Below, in pieces: positions 8,977-17,965 of a DNA stretch of 64,000 nucleotides; position 1 is the stretch's first letter, and each line of letters starts with the position of its first letter. The notes beneath the pieces were generated by a model. The model saw only the letters and a program-made list of their open reading frames with translations, was not told the origin of the DNA and did no database searches. A program made the translations under genes and the position numbers. Source of the stretch: an uncultured Schlesneria sp. (GTDB lineage: Bacteria > Planctomycetota > Planctomycetia > Planctomycetales > Planctomycetaceae); contig CAIQIR010000039.1 of the NCBI GenBank assembly GCA_903871875.1, positions 62,001 to 126,000 of the forward strand, read 5' to 3'.

Positions 8977-10311
8977 GTGAAACCGTTTGCGATCTTAGCG
9001 ACAATTATTTTCGGGCTGGCTTCTCTCGGTCTGGTGGTCTGGCTTGGGCAGTACAAGGGCACCGGGCTGATCCCCTCCATCAATCCGCCCAAAGGGACGA
9101 TTGATGAAGCGATGCCGTTGCCAAAGGCGGGGCCGTACGGCAAAGTCGAAATCGATGCGATTGAGCACAAATTTGGTGCGAAAACTGTGGGGGCAATTGA
9201 CGAACATGTCTTTGCCATCAAGAACGTCGGCGAAGGTCCTTTGGATCTGAAGCTGGGCAAGCCGACATGTCAATGTACGGTCGGTGAAATTGTCAAAGTG
9301 GGTAGCGATCCGTCGAAGCAGGATGCCCTCAAAACCACGGACCAGGTCTCGCTGGCTCCGGGCGAGGCGGTGAACATCCTGGTCAAATGGGTGATGAAGG
9401 CGGAAATCGACAAATTCCACCAGCAGGTGCCCGTTTTTACCACCGACCCGGAACGTCGACAGATTGATCTCAAAATCACCGGTTCGGTCGATAATCCGAT
9501 TCGTCTAGCTCCCTTGGGATTCTGGGACCTGGGTGTCATTTCGAAGACCGAGCCAACCAAGGGCGAAGGAATTGTCTATTCGAAGGTGCTGAACGATTTT
9601 GTCTTGACGGAAGTTCCCCGCGAAAAGAGTTTCGTTAAAGTCACTTTGACGCCGGCCGATCCTGATGCTCTCGAATCAAAAGAAGCCAAATGTGGTTACA
9701 AAGTCGCGGTGGAAGTGGGGCCGAATATTCCCATTGGGCTCCTGTTGGAAACGATCAAGCTGAAGGCCGTCTATGGCAAGGCGGAGCCGGAAGCGGCTGC
9801 GGGCGAGAAGCCGGAAGTGGCCAGCAGTGAAAATTCGGAAGGCGACAAGACCGAAGTGGAAAAGGCGGATGGCGAAAAAGCAGAGGGAAGCAACCTGGAT
9901 CCGGGCCAGAGTGAAGTCTTTCGAGAATTCACCGTTTCGGCTCGTCGATCCGGGCCGATTGATATCCGCGGGGTCGTTGGAGCTGGTTTCAATCCCACTT
10001 CCAATCGCCTGATTTTCACCGATTTCCCCGCCTCTGAGGGCAAAAAGGCCAAATTGACGCTCTTCGTGAAGGGGATGGACGAAGAGCTGGTGCTGAAATC
10101 GGTCGAGCCAGCAGATACCCGATTCAAGGCCCGAATTGTCGACGGTGGCAAGGTTTTGGGGAATTCGAAGAGCTATCAGATTGAGGTCGAAATTCCACCG
10201 GGCCCGGCCGGCAACCATCGCGAGTTGAAATCGGAATCGATTGATTTGATGCTCAATCATCCAGAAGCTCCTGACTTGAAATTGATCCTCGACTACAATG
10301 CCCTTCGTTAG
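8977..10311 (+). CDS. DUF1573 domain protein, membrane-anchored or exported
   Basis: The product is about 444 residues. It begins with one hydrophobic helix (FAILATIIFGLASLGLVVWL), a signal anchor or signal peptide. A DUF1573-type Ig-like domain follows, recognisable by EHVFAIKNVGEGPLDL and the cysteine pair in KPTCQCTVGEI. A second beta-rich region comes after a Glu/Lys/Ala-rich linker at about residues 270-310 (AAAGEKPEVASSENSEGDK). I start it at GTG 8977 rather than GTG 8968 because GAGGGG lies 8 bases before it. DUF1573 proteins are common in planctomycetes and Bacteroidetes and their function is unknown. The cytochrome-fusion gene follows at about 50 bases, so they are likely one operon. 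Confidence 0.85.
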   Translation: MKPFAILATIIFGLASLGLVVWLGQYKGTGLIPSINPPKGTIDEAMPLPKAGPYGKVEIDAIEHKFGAKTVGAIDEHVFAIKNVGEGPLDLKLGKPTCQCTVGEIVKVGSDPSKQDALKTTDQVSLAPGEAVNILVKWVMKAEIDKFHQQVPVFTTDPERRQIDLKITGSVDNPIRLAPLGFWDLGVISKTEPTKGEGIVYSKVLNDFVLTEVPREKSFVKVTLTPADPDALESKEAKCGYKVAVEVGPNIPIGLLLETIKLKAVYGKAEPEAAAGEKPEVASSENSEGDKTEVEKADGEKAEGSNLDPGQSEVFREFTVSARRSGPIDIRGVVGAGFNPTSNRLIFTDFPASEGKKAKLTLFVKGMDEELVLKSVEPADTRFKARIVDGGKVLGNSKSYQIEVEIPPGPAGNHRELKSESIDLMLNHPEAPDLKLILDYNALR

Positions 10312-10365
10312 GAGTTGCCGCACCGATTACGGTGGTGGTGCCGTAAACGGATTCCAGGAGGGATT

Positions 10366-11949
10366 GTGACTCACTCTTCGATGGTCAATTTCAAATGTTG
10401 TGCCGGGGTGACGGCTCTGTTTCTCGCTCTGTGTGCAGGGTGTAAACCGCCTGTTAGCGCCGAACCCCCGGCCAAAGTTTCTGCATCCCGGGCTGAATCA
10501 AGATCGATTCCTGTGATGCCTTTTCTGGACGGTTGGAAAAAGCCCGCAGTGGCGCTGCTGCTGAGTGGCGAACAACATGGCTATCTTGAGCCTTGCGGAT
10601 GTTCTGAAACCCAGTCCGGCGGGATGGCCCGACGTGCCGACTTGCTGCGGATCCTGGTCGAAGAGAAAGGCTGGGACGTCGTGGGGCTCGACGTGGGAGG
10701 GACGCTCAGGCGTTCCCGGCGACAGGACGAGATCAAGTTTGAGAAGATGTTCGAGGCATTTCAGCAGATGAACTACGCCGCCGTGGGTGTCGGCGTCGAA
10801 GAATTGAAAATGGGGCCCGAGTTTATTCTCACCCAGATGAAGGCAGATCCTGAGGAACTGGCCCGCTCTGCCGCGCTGGTCTCGGCGAACGTCGAGTTAT
10901 TTGGTCAGCCGGATCTCGGTTGGCCGCTGCCGTATCGCATGATCGAAAAAGGGGGAGTTAAGATCGGTGTTACCGCGATATTCGGGCCCAGTCTGACCGA
11001 CAAAGTGGCTCCGGCCGGTGTGAACACAAATATTAAAATTCTCGATCCCGATACTGTTTTGCCCGGCGTGATCAAAACGATTGAAGATCAAAAGCCAGAT
11101 CTGATGGTGCTGTTGTGTCATGGCAATGATGCGGAAGCGTTGAAATTCGCCCAGACCTATCCCCAGTTTCGGATCGTTCTGGCGGCGGGGGGCTATGAAG
11201 AGCCGGATGGCAAGCCAATTCAGGTCGGAAAAACGTGGGTTTTGAACGTCGGCCACAAAGGGAAACGGGTCGGCGTGTTGGGGTTTTATCCGGATAACAC
11301 CGCCGAGCCGTTTCGTTTCGAGTTGATTCAACTCGATAAGGATCGCTTCAAGAATCATCCTGCCATGCGCGAGTTGATGAAAAACTATCAACAGCAACTG
11401 GAAGATGAGGATATCGCTGCTTCGGACCTGTTTTTCATCAGCGAGCATCCGTCCCATGCGACCTTTGTCGGAGCCGAAAAATGTGGTACGTGCCATACCA
11501 AGGCCTTTGAACAGTGGAAAGGCACCGGCCACGCCGTCGCTTTCACAACGCTCAAAGAGGGGCCATGGCATGAAAATCGTGCGGACGAAAAAATCGGCTG
11601 GATCAAGCGACAGTTTGATCCTGAATGTCTGTCGTGCCACGTGACAGGCTGGAATCCGCAAGAAATGCTGCGCTACGGAAGCGGTTACGTCAAAGAGTCG
11701 CTATCGCCCCATTTGTTGGGCCAGCAATGCGAGAACTGTCACGGCCCCGGCAGCGCGCATGTGACGCTGGAAGAAAGCGGTGCTAGTATGGACGAGTTGC
11801 TCGAAGGGCGTCGCAAGGTGCGACGCACCGTGGCGGAAGCGAAGAAATCGATGTGTGTCGAATGTCACGATCCCGATAATAGTCCCAAGTTCACGCCCGA
11901 ACGATTCGATGAATTTTGGGAACAGGTCAAGCATCCGTTCAAGGACTAA
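10366..11949 (+). CDS. Lipoprotein: 5'-nucleotidase-like domain fused to tetraheme cytochrome module
   Basis: The N-terminus has a lipoprotein-like signal (LFLALCAGC). Residues about 55-330 resemble the metallophosphoesterase/5'-nucleotidase fold seen in planctomycete multiheme proteins: HGYLEPCGCSETQSGGMARR near the start, then LDVGGTLRR and LMVLLCHGNDAEAL. The C-terminal 170 residues carry four CxxCH heme sites (CGTCH, CLSCH, CENCH, CVECH). Their spacing and the EQWKGTGHA and CHGPGSAH contexts are as in cytochrome c554-like proteins. It probably sits outside the inner membrane and carries electrons. GTG 10366 is taken as start because AGGAGG precedes it; an ATG at 10381 is an alternative. 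Whether the nucleotidase half is catalytic is unclear because the usual metal-binding set is not complete by eye. Confidence 0.82.
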   Translation: MTHSSMVNFKCCAGVTALFLALCAGCKPPVSAEPPAKVSASRAESRSIPVMPFLDGWKKPAVALLLSGEQHGYLEPCGCSETQSGGMARRADLLRILVEEKGWDVVGLDVGGTLRRSRRQDEIKFEKMFEAFQQMNYAAVGVGVEELKMGPEFILTQMKADPEELARSAALVSANVELFGQPDLGWPLPYRMIEKGGVKIGVTAIFGPSLTDKVAPAGVNTNIKILDPDTVLPGVIKTIEDQKPDLMVLLCHGNDAEALKFAQTYPQFRIVLAAGGYEEPDGKPIQVGKTWVLNVGHKGKRVGVLGFYPDNTAEPFRFELIQLDKDRFKNHPAMRELMKNYQQQLEDEDIAASDLFFISEHPSHATFVGAEKCGTCHTKAFEQWKGTGHAVAFTTLKEGPWHENRADEKIGWIKRQFDPECLSCHVTGWNPQEMLRYGSGYVKESLSPHLLGQQCENCHGPGSAHVTLEESGASMDELLEGRRKVRRTVAEAKKSMCVECHDPDNSPKFTPERFDEFWEQVKHPFKD

Positions 11950-11964
11950 CTCGAAAGATCATTC

Positions 11965-12279
11965 GTGACCGATAATGTGCCCCCGCAATCGCTTCGAGCC
12001 TTGAAAGACGCCGGTGTTTTCGAAATCGCGTGGCCCGATGGCCGCTCGGCGCGTCTGCCGTTTAAGCTGGTCCGGTGTGAATGTCCTTGTGCCCAGTGTG
12101 TCGACGAGATCACCGGAGTTCGTACGCTGCGTCCCGAGGCCATTCCCGACGATATTCGTCCGGTCGGATTGGACTATTCCGGCAACTACGCCTTGAAGAT
12201 CGTCTGGAGTGATCAACACGGCTCGGGGATTTACACCTGGGATCGGTTGCGTCGGCTTTGCGAACTGTCGCAAACCTGA
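11965..12279 (+). CDS. DUF971 (GBBH-like) domain protein
   Basis: This 104-residue protein starts with GTG, 15 bases after the cytochrome-fusion stop. It has the DUF971 pattern: IAWPDGRSARLPFKLVR, the cysteine pair CECPCAQC, then DIRPVGLDYSGNYALKIVWSDQHGSGIYTWDRLRRL. The last part is the hallmark of the family, which includes the N-terminal domain of gamma-butyrobetaine hydroxylase and small proteins linked to Fe-S or Mrp/ApbC contexts. Its four-cysteine stretch could bind zinc or a cluster, which is inference. Position in an operon with a multiheme protein suggests a role in cofactor or redox protein handling. Confidence 0.85.
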   Translation: MTDNVPPQSLRALKDAGVFEIAWPDGRSARLPFKLVRCECPCAQCVDEITGVRTLRPEAIPDDIRPVGLDYSGNYALKIVWSDQHGSGIYTWDRLRRLCELSQT

Positions 12280-12322
12280 TCGGGCCATCGTGGATGGCAG
12301 CCAGGCGTCGCGACGGTTGTGC

Positions 12323-13639
12323 TCACTTCGAGGTCGTCGCCTCTTTCCAGGCGACACCGTCGGGAAACGAGTACTCCTTAATCGAACTCGCTTTCATCGT
12401 GATGCTGTATCCTGCTGCGGTGGGAGGGACGTAGTGTCCGTTGCGCATCTCGACTGGGTGTTCGAAATGCTCGTGCAAGTGGCCAGCATACTCACATAAT
12501 CGATTCTCCAACGAACCGCTAATACAGACGAAGTCGATCATTGCCAGATGCTGAACATATTCGCATAGGCCCACTCCCCCGGCATGCGGGCAGACAGGGA
12601 CACCGAATTTGGCGGCCAGCAACAGTACCGCCAGTACTTCGTTGACTCCGCCGAGCCGGCAACTATCGATCTGACAAATGCCGATAGCTCCCGATTGCAG
12701 AAATTGTTTAAACATGATGCGATTCGCACAGTGTTCACCCGTCGCGACCTGGATTGGAGCGATCGCTTTCGCAATCGCCAGATGTCCCAGGACATCGTCG
12801 GGACTGGTGGGTTCTTCGATAAACCAGGGTTTGAACTGGGCTAACGAGTGCATCCATTCAATGGCCTGCGCCACGTCCCACACTTGATTGGCGTCGACCA
12901 TCAGTCGCCGTTCCCAGCCGATCTCTTCGCGAATGATACGGCACCGGCGAATGTCGTCGTGCAGATCGCGGCCGACTTTGATTTTGAAGACGTTCCAACC
13001 TTGTGCCAGGCAGTCGCGACACAGGCGTCGTAGCTTTTCATCATCGTAGCCCAGCCAACCAGCTGATGTGGTGTATGCGGGATAGCCCTCACGTTCGAGT
13101 TGCGCAATTCGAGCAGATTTCGTTGGTTCAATTCGCCGTAACAGTTGGATCGCTTCGTCCGGTGTCAGGACGTCGGTCAGGTAGCGAAAATCGACACAGC
13201 CCACGAGTTGCTCAGGTGTCAGATCGGACACCAGCCGCCACAGCGGTCGGTTGGTCGTTTTCGCCCAGAGATCCCAGACGGCATTGACGACCGCCGCAGT
13301 CGCGAGATGAATCACGCCTTTGTCTGGTCCGACCCAACGCAATTGGCTGTCGCCAGTGATCAGTCGCCAAAAGCCCGCCATGTCAGCCGTAAATGATTCC
13401 AGCGTTCGTCCCACAACTAAGGGGGCCAGGGCATGAATGGCTGCGACGCACAACTCGTTTCCACGCCCAATCGTGAACGTCATCCCATGTCCTGCCGCGC
13501 CATCAGCCCGGTCCGTTTCCAGCACGACATAGGCGGCCGAGTAATCAGGGTCGGGATTCATCGCATCCGAGCCATCCAGCGTTCGCGAGGTCGGAAAGCG
13601 AATGTCATGTGCGGTCAGTCGAGTGATGGTTGTCAGCAT
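12323..13639 (-). CDS. L-fuconate dehydratase-like enolase-superfamily enzyme
   Basis: The 438-residue product matches the mandelate racemase/enolase superfamily, fuconate dehydratase/ENOSF1 branch. Evidence is the opening VRFPTSR-like segment (IRFPTSRTLDGSDAMNPDPD), which is characteristic of FucD, followed by the barrel motifs KIKVGRD (catalytic Lys), MVDANQ, FIEEPT and ATGEHC (metal ligands) and VCPHAGGVGL (catalytic His). It would dehydrate L-fuconate to 2-keto-3-deoxy-L-fuconate. The start is ambiguous: a longer frame from TTG 13687 has AGGAG in front of it, but homologues begin at the residue equivalent to ATG 13639, which I use. No other fucose-pathway gene is adjacent, so its pathway context is not shown here. 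Confidence 0.85.
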   Translation of the reverse strand: MLTTITRLTAHDIRFPTSRTLDGSDAMNPDPDYSAAYVVLETDRADGAAGHGMTFTIGRGNELCVAAIHALAPLVVGRTLESFTADMAGFWRLITGDSQLRWVGPDKGVIHLATAAVVNAVWDLWAKTTNRPLWRLVSDLTPEQLVGCVDFRYLTDVLTPDEAIQLLRRIEPTKSARIAQLEREGYPAYTTSAGWLGYDDEKLRRLCRDCLAQGWNVFKIKVGRDLHDDIRRCRIIREEIGWERRLMVDANQVWDVAQAIEWMHSLAQFKPWFIEEPTSPDDVLGHLAIAKAIAPIQVATGEHCANRIMFKQFLQSGAIGICQIDSCRLGGVNEVLAVLLLAAKFGVPVCPHAGGVGLCEYVQHLAMIDFVCISGSLENRLCEYAGHLHEHFEHPVEMRNGHYVPPTAAGYSITMKASSIKEYSFPDGVAWKEATTSK

Positions 13640-13919
13640 GGTGGGTGAACGGCACTTTCCAGAGAAGACTTCAAGCATTCCCGGCAAATCCTAACTCCTG
13701 GGAGGCGTCAGTACTATCCGCCAGTGGCCCCTGTTCATTGTGGGGGGGGCGGCAGGCGCCTTGGCATTTTAACCATCGGGAAGCTCCTACAATCGCTTTC
13801 ACCGGCACAGTCACCGGCAGTCGGAAAACTTTCCGAAATCCGGAAGGTCTTCGTTAATTGCCTGGACTACTGTCAGTCGACTTTCTCCAGAGTACCCAAA
13901 TAGAACTTGGAGAGCGGAC

Positions 13920-14933
13920 ATGGACTATGACTTGCTGGTGATTGGCGAAGACCGCGGCGGAATTGAGCGAGCGATCGCAGCAGCTCAGCAGGGGGACCGC
14001 GTGGCGATCGTGGGAACCGGTCAGTCGGCTCCGTCGTTGGATTCGATGCGTCTGGCGATCATTAATCTCGCCGAGCAACGCGAGGTGACGATGGCGGCTT
14101 GGCGAGCTGAAGTGTCCCGACTGAATCGTTGCCAGTTGCAGTCCGACAATGCCGAGTTGGACTGTTTCGGCGTTGAACGAATCACCGGTCAGGCAAAATT
14201 CGTTTCACCTCGTACCGTGACGATTTCTCACTCTCACGAGCAGAGAATCGTCTCTAGCACCGAGATTGTTCTGGCGTGTGGCTCGAGGTCACAACGTCCA
14301 CCGTATCTTCGGTGTGACGATCATTTTGTGCTGACTATCGAATCGCTGTTGGGTCTGGTGGACGTTCCCCGATCGACGATTATCGTGGGTGCGGGGGAAA
14401 CCGGACTTTCGGCCGCGATAATGCTGGCCGATTTGGGAGTCGACGTCACTGTCGTGGATGAACATGTCACCCTGCTCGAATTGTGTGGGATGTTTGATCC
14501 GACATTCGATGCAATTCAGTCGCTCGACATTGCCTTTCGTTTGGACGACGCGGTGATTGGAACGGAACTTCGGCCGGATCTTCAGGCGGGTGTGCGGCTG
14601 GCGAGCGGCCGAGTGATCGTTGCCGATTCGGTGTTGATTTGCGTGGCGCAGGAAGGGCGAACCGACGGATTGAATCTGGAAACGGCCGGCGTAGGAGTGG
14701 ATGAAAGGGGCCGCGTATGGTGCGATGACAGCGGCCGGACGTGGGCACCGACGATTGCTGCCGTGGGACGCGTGGCAGGTTTGTCGAGGACCGAACGTCA
14801 CTCAAGGTCGGACATCGAATTGTCAGCGATTGCGTTCGATTACCCAGTTGCGACGAACGTCCGCGGTGAACCGGGTGTTCACCATTTTCCGTCCGTTCGA
14901 CCGTTGATTTCAGCGGGTGCTGCTATTCGGTGA
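13920..14933 (+). CDS. Degenerate flavoprotein related to soluble pyridine nucleotide transhydrogenase (SthA-like)
   Basis: The order of blocks follows the pyridine nucleotide-disulfide oxidoreductase family and resembles SthA most. The NAD-binding Rossmann motif is intact (IIVGAGETGLSAA, residues 154-166), and LNLETAGVGVDERGRVW matches the family's C-terminal part of the NAD domain. However, the N-terminal FAD motif reads GEDRGG instead of GxGxxG. The usual TIPSK segment after the first Rossmann unit is absent. The FAD-contacting Asp of the usual VGDV motif is Arg (AVGRVAG, 281-287). At 337 residues it also lacks the dimerisation domain of the roughly 460-residue family. The frame is open with normal local codon use, so it may be a functional relic rather than a pseudogene. 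Confidence 0.7.
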   Translation: MDYDLLVIGEDRGGIERAIAAAQQGDRVAIVGTGQSAPSLDSMRLAIINLAEQREVTMAAWRAEVSRLNRCQLQSDNAELDCFGVERITGQAKFVSPRTVTISHSHEQRIVSSTEIVLACGSRSQRPPYLRCDDHFVLTIESLLGLVDVPRSTIIVGAGETGLSAAIMLADLGVDVTVVDEHVTLLELCGMFDPTFDAIQSLDIAFRLDDAVIGTELRPDLQAGVRLASGRVIVADSVLICVAQEGRTDGLNLETAGVGVDERGRVWCDDSGRTWAPTIAAVGRVAGLSRTERHSRSDIELSAIAFDYPVATNVRGEPGVHHFPSVRPLISAGAAIR

Positions 14934-14970
14934 CCGGCCGTGATCGGCGTCAGACTTTCCTGCTTGTGGG

Positions 14971-15810
14971 CTATTTTCCCATCACCTTACGGCCGCCGCT
15001 GAAGGCGTCGAGATTGCGATTGGCCGCGGGGGACTGGTACGTACCATAAACGCCATAAGTCCCGCCTTCACGTTCGTGCAAGTCATCGTGCAATGAACGA
15101 AGTTCTTCGTAAGACCAGTTTTCAATTGCTCCGTATGCGACGCTGGCATGTCCGTGATTGGGCCCACGCAAATGGTCCAAAACATGTTGTTTCGTCGGAT
15201 TGGGATCACCCTCCAGCGACCAGTGATTGCCGCGCAACCGGTAATTGCCCGTCGTTTCCACCCGAGCGGCTTCCGAAATGGCTGATTGGGGGCGTTCGTT
15301 TTGACCTTTGATCAACCATCCAAATGTCCAGGCGTCCAATGGTGTGGTGCATCCGTCTTTGAATGACCGAACAATTTCGCCATCGACGACACAAGCGACC
15401 GTCGGGTATTCGCGAACTTTCAGTAAGCGAACCAGATCGGGGATTTCGTCGCGATCGACGATCTGAACATGATTTTCCGGGCCTTCACCGATCTTCCAGC
15501 CCAAGGATTTCATGATTTCAAATTCGCCGCCGGGTTTTCGCAAGCGATTCAACTCTTGTTCGCAGCGCTCACAACCTTTCGTGGTAATGAACAGCACTCG
15601 GGCGCTGCCATTCGTCGTCCCGCGTCGTTTAGATTCCAGTTGGCTTTCGGACGGGGAACGCAACAAATTCGACTCAATCGGCACTTTTCGTGTCTCAACC
15701 TCGACGCCGTCCTGTCCCGTTTTGTCTGCGGAGAGGGTGATCCCCGCCACGACAATCAGCGTTAATGCGGATAAAATGGGCAATTTCCCTGTCATCCGAT
15801 GTGACCTCAA
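14971..15810 (-). CDS. Exported thioredoxin-fold protein
   Basis: The 279-residue product has a signal peptide (MRSHRMTGKL followed by an Ile/Leu/Val-rich core ending near LSADK). A thioredoxin-like domain comes next. VLFITTKGCERCEQELNRL supplies a CxxC at residues 80-83, and YPTVACVVDGE near residue 135 fits the cis-proline strand. The last 100 residues (RLRGNHWSLEGDPNPTKQHVLDHLRGPNH) are outside the fold and recur, as I recall, in planctomycete exported proteins; I do not recognise a named domain. It could be a periplasmic thiol-disulfide protein. The start may alternatively be the second ATG at 15795. Confidence 0.7.
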   Translation of the reverse strand: MRSHRMTGKLPILSALTLIVVAGITLSADKTGQDGVEVETRKVPIESNLLRSPSESQLESKRRGTTNGSARVLFITTKGCERCEQELNRLRKPGGEFEIMKSLGWKIGEGPENHVQIVDRDEIPDLVRLLKVREYPTVACVVDGEIVRSFKDGCTTPLDAWTFGWLIKGQNERPQSAISEAARVETTGNYRLRGNHWSLEGDPNPTKQHVLDHLRGPNHGHASVAYGAIENWSYEELRSLHDDLHEREGGTYGVYGTYQSPAANRNLDAFSGGRKVMGK

Positions 15811-16198
15811 AGCATAGGAATTGGGAATGGGATTTTGGCTAATTTGGCCAAAATGATGCCGTTTTGCTGACTTGAAATGCGATTCTCAGATCGGCCCAAG
15901 GGGGAAGCCCTGGCGATTTCAAGGGCGCGGACGGGTAGAGGCATACCGTGTGCCGCGCGGACCGGCAGAAACTGCGACTTAGCATTTTTTCGACGCCGGC
16001 ACGATCTCCGCTTTCGTTAAGGAGGTCGACTTTGTCTCGTGATCATGCAACTTGTGGGAGTGTGTCCGCGCAGAACGGATTGTCGGTCAATCTTGCGAAA
16101 GATGTTTGACCAATGCGAGCGCAGCCGATTAGGATCAATAGCTGCCGATGCGTTGACGCCTGCCTGAATTCCCGCCCTGATCGGAAAGGCTCGCCTGT
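15811..16198. other. Intergenic region between divergent genes, no gene seen
   Basis: This 388-base gap separates the thioredoxin-fold gene (minus) from a DUF1501 gene (plus), so promoters for both should lie here. I see one small inverted repeat, ATTTTGG (15832-15838) and CCAAAAT (15848-15854), 20-45 bases upstream of the minus-strand gene, which could be an operator. No convincing -35/-10 pair or coding frame was found. Confidence 0.4.
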
Positions 16199-17578
16199 AT
16201 GTTTCGCCTTGAACTCGGTTCGACTGGCCGTTACTGCGATGGAGTAACTCGCCGCAGCTTCATTCAATTGGGAATGGCTGGGATGGCGTCGGTCGGTCTC
16301 CCGCAACTGCTGCGTGCGAAGGACGATGCGGCCCAGCGGGGAAGCCCGAGCAAGAAAACATCGGTGATCCTGCTGTGGCTCGACGGTGGTCCGAGTCATC
16401 TCGATTTGTATGATCTTAAGCCTCAGGCTCCCGCCGAATGTCGGGGAATCTGGAATCCCATTCGGACTAATGTTGACGGGATCGAGATCAGCGAGCTGTT
16501 TCCGAAACAGGCGAAATGCGCGGACAAATTCTCGATCATACGGTCGTTGCATCACGGGACCGGTGATCATTTCACTGCTGGCCATTTCATGTTGACCGGT
16601 CGTGGTGGTGTCAGCGGCGCAGATACACAAGGGAAGTCACCGTTCGTCGGTTCGATCGCGACAAAGCTGACGGGGGCTCGTCAGCCCGGGATGCCGCCTT
16701 ACGTCGCCGTCCCGTTTGGGATGAGTATTGGATTGCGGCCGGGGTATTTCGGGGCCAATTACGTTGGCGCTTCCCATAATCCGTTTGAAACGGAAGGCGA
16801 CCCGAATGCCGAGAATTTTAAGGTTCAGAATGTTCAATTGCCGGGGGGCATGTCGGTCGATCGTTTAGACGATCGCGCTGTGCTCGCCAAGCATTTTGAC
16901 CGTTTGCGGCGCGATGTCGAAACGAAGGGGATGTTGGACGCAATGGATCGGTTTGATCGTCAGGCGATCGAACTGGTAACGGGATCTGCCGCGCGAACTG
17001 CCTTCGATATTGGATTGGAAGACCCGCGGGTGCGGGATCGATACGGTCGACAGAGTTTCGGTCAAAGCGTTTTGCTGGCTCGACGTCTGGTCGAAGCGGG
17101 GACGGCATTTGTCACGGTTCATTTTGGCGGCTGGGATCACCATTGGAATTTGCAATCCGGCATGGAGAATTATCTGCCCCAAGTGGATACCGCCTTGTCT
17201 GCCTTGTTAGAGGATTTGTCGCAACGAGGTCTGTCCGATGACGTGCTCGTGATGTTGTGCGGCGAATTCAGTCGAACGCCTCGGATGAACAACGGAGGTA
17301 ATGGCGGTCCACCGCTCAGTATGGGGACACCGGGTCGCGATCACTGGGGGAATGCGATGTTCTGCCTGATGGGCGGCGGGGGCGTGCGGGGTGGACGGAT
17401 TGTGGGTTCCACAAATCGCCTGGGCGAGGTTCCACAAGATCGCCCGGTGACTCCTGCGGACATTCATCACACGATGTTTCACGTATTGGGCATTGATCCC
17501 CATGTCAATTTCCTCAATCATAGCGGGCGACCGACGTCGGCTCTGGAACCGGGTTCGGTCATCCAGGAATTGCTATAA
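16199..17578 (+). CDS. DUF1501 family protein, Tat-exported
   Basis: The 459-residue product starts with a Tat-like leader containing TRRSFIQLG at residues 17-25 and a short hydrophobic stretch. DUF1501 (sulfatase/alkaline-phosphatase-like fold) hallmarks follow: VILLWLDGGPSHLDLYDLKP, the histidine-rich GDHFTAGHFMLTGR, VHFGGWDHHWN, and MLCGEFSRTPRMN near the C-terminus with DHWGNAMFCLMGGGGVRGG. The start ATG has AAAGG 9 bases upstream. Members of this family are numerous in planctomycetes and usually sit beside a DUF1549/DUF1553 gene; here that partner is missing. The substrate is unknown. Confidence 0.9.
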   Translation: MFRLELGSTGRYCDGVTRRSFIQLGMAGMASVGLPQLLRAKDDAAQRGSPSKKTSVILLWLDGGPSHLDLYDLKPQAPAECRGIWNPIRTNVDGIEISELFPKQAKCADKFSIIRSLHHGTGDHFTAGHFMLTGRGGVSGADTQGKSPFVGSIATKLTGARQPGMPPYVAVPFGMSIGLRPGYFGANYVGASHNPFETEGDPNAENFKVQNVQLPGGMSVDRLDDRAVLAKHFDRLRRDVETKGMLDAMDRFDRQAIELVTGSAARTAFDIGLEDPRVRDRYGRQSFGQSVLLARRLVEAGTAFVTVHFGGWDHHWNLQSGMENYLPQVDTALSALLEDLSQRGLSDDVLVMLCGEFSRTPRMNNGGNGGPPLSMGTPGRDHWGNAMFCLMGGGGVRGGRIVGSTNRLGEVPQDRPVTPADIHHTMFHVLGIDPHVNFLNHSGRPTSALEPGSVIQELL

Positions 17579-17779
17579 TCGCCCAAAATCGTGTCTCGTG
17601 CGGGAAAAAAGGGGGCGATTATCGTCCTTCTGGGTTGGTCGTTGATCTGATCCTTGACCATCATTTCCCATTCGCGTACCATTCGCCGCTTTACTCGGCA
17701 GAGAAATTCTCGCCACCCAGTGGCCGAGATCGCTTTCTGTCCGCTCAACCTTGCCTCGATTTCGTTGGGATAACTCAAC

Positions 17780-17959
17780 ATGGCCGCCCCGAAGCGTCGT
17801 CAGTCCAAAGGTCGTTCACGTCGTCGTCGAAGTCACGATGCCCTGACGCCCGTTCAGCTCCACAATTGCCCGAAGTGCCAGACGAAGATCCCGTCGCATG
17901 TCGTTTGTCCGACGTGTGGGGATTATATGGGGCGGACGCTCGTCGAAATCGAGGAATAG
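17780..17959 (+). CDS. rpmF: 50S ribosomal protein L32
   Basis: This small gene encodes 59 residues. The N-terminal block MAAPKRRQSKGRSRRRR is typical of L32, and the zinc-binding pairs CPKC (30-33) and CPTC (43-46) follow, with GDYMGRTLVEIEE at the end. It sits 6 bases before plsX, the standard rpmF-plsX arrangement, so translation is probably coupled. The 200 bases before it hold no gene. It belongs to the large ribosomal subunit. Confidence 0.97.
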   Translation: MAAPKRRQSKGRSRRRRSHDALTPVQLHNCPKCQTKIPSHVVCPTCGDYMGRTLVEIEE

Positions 17960-17965
17960 TCCTCT

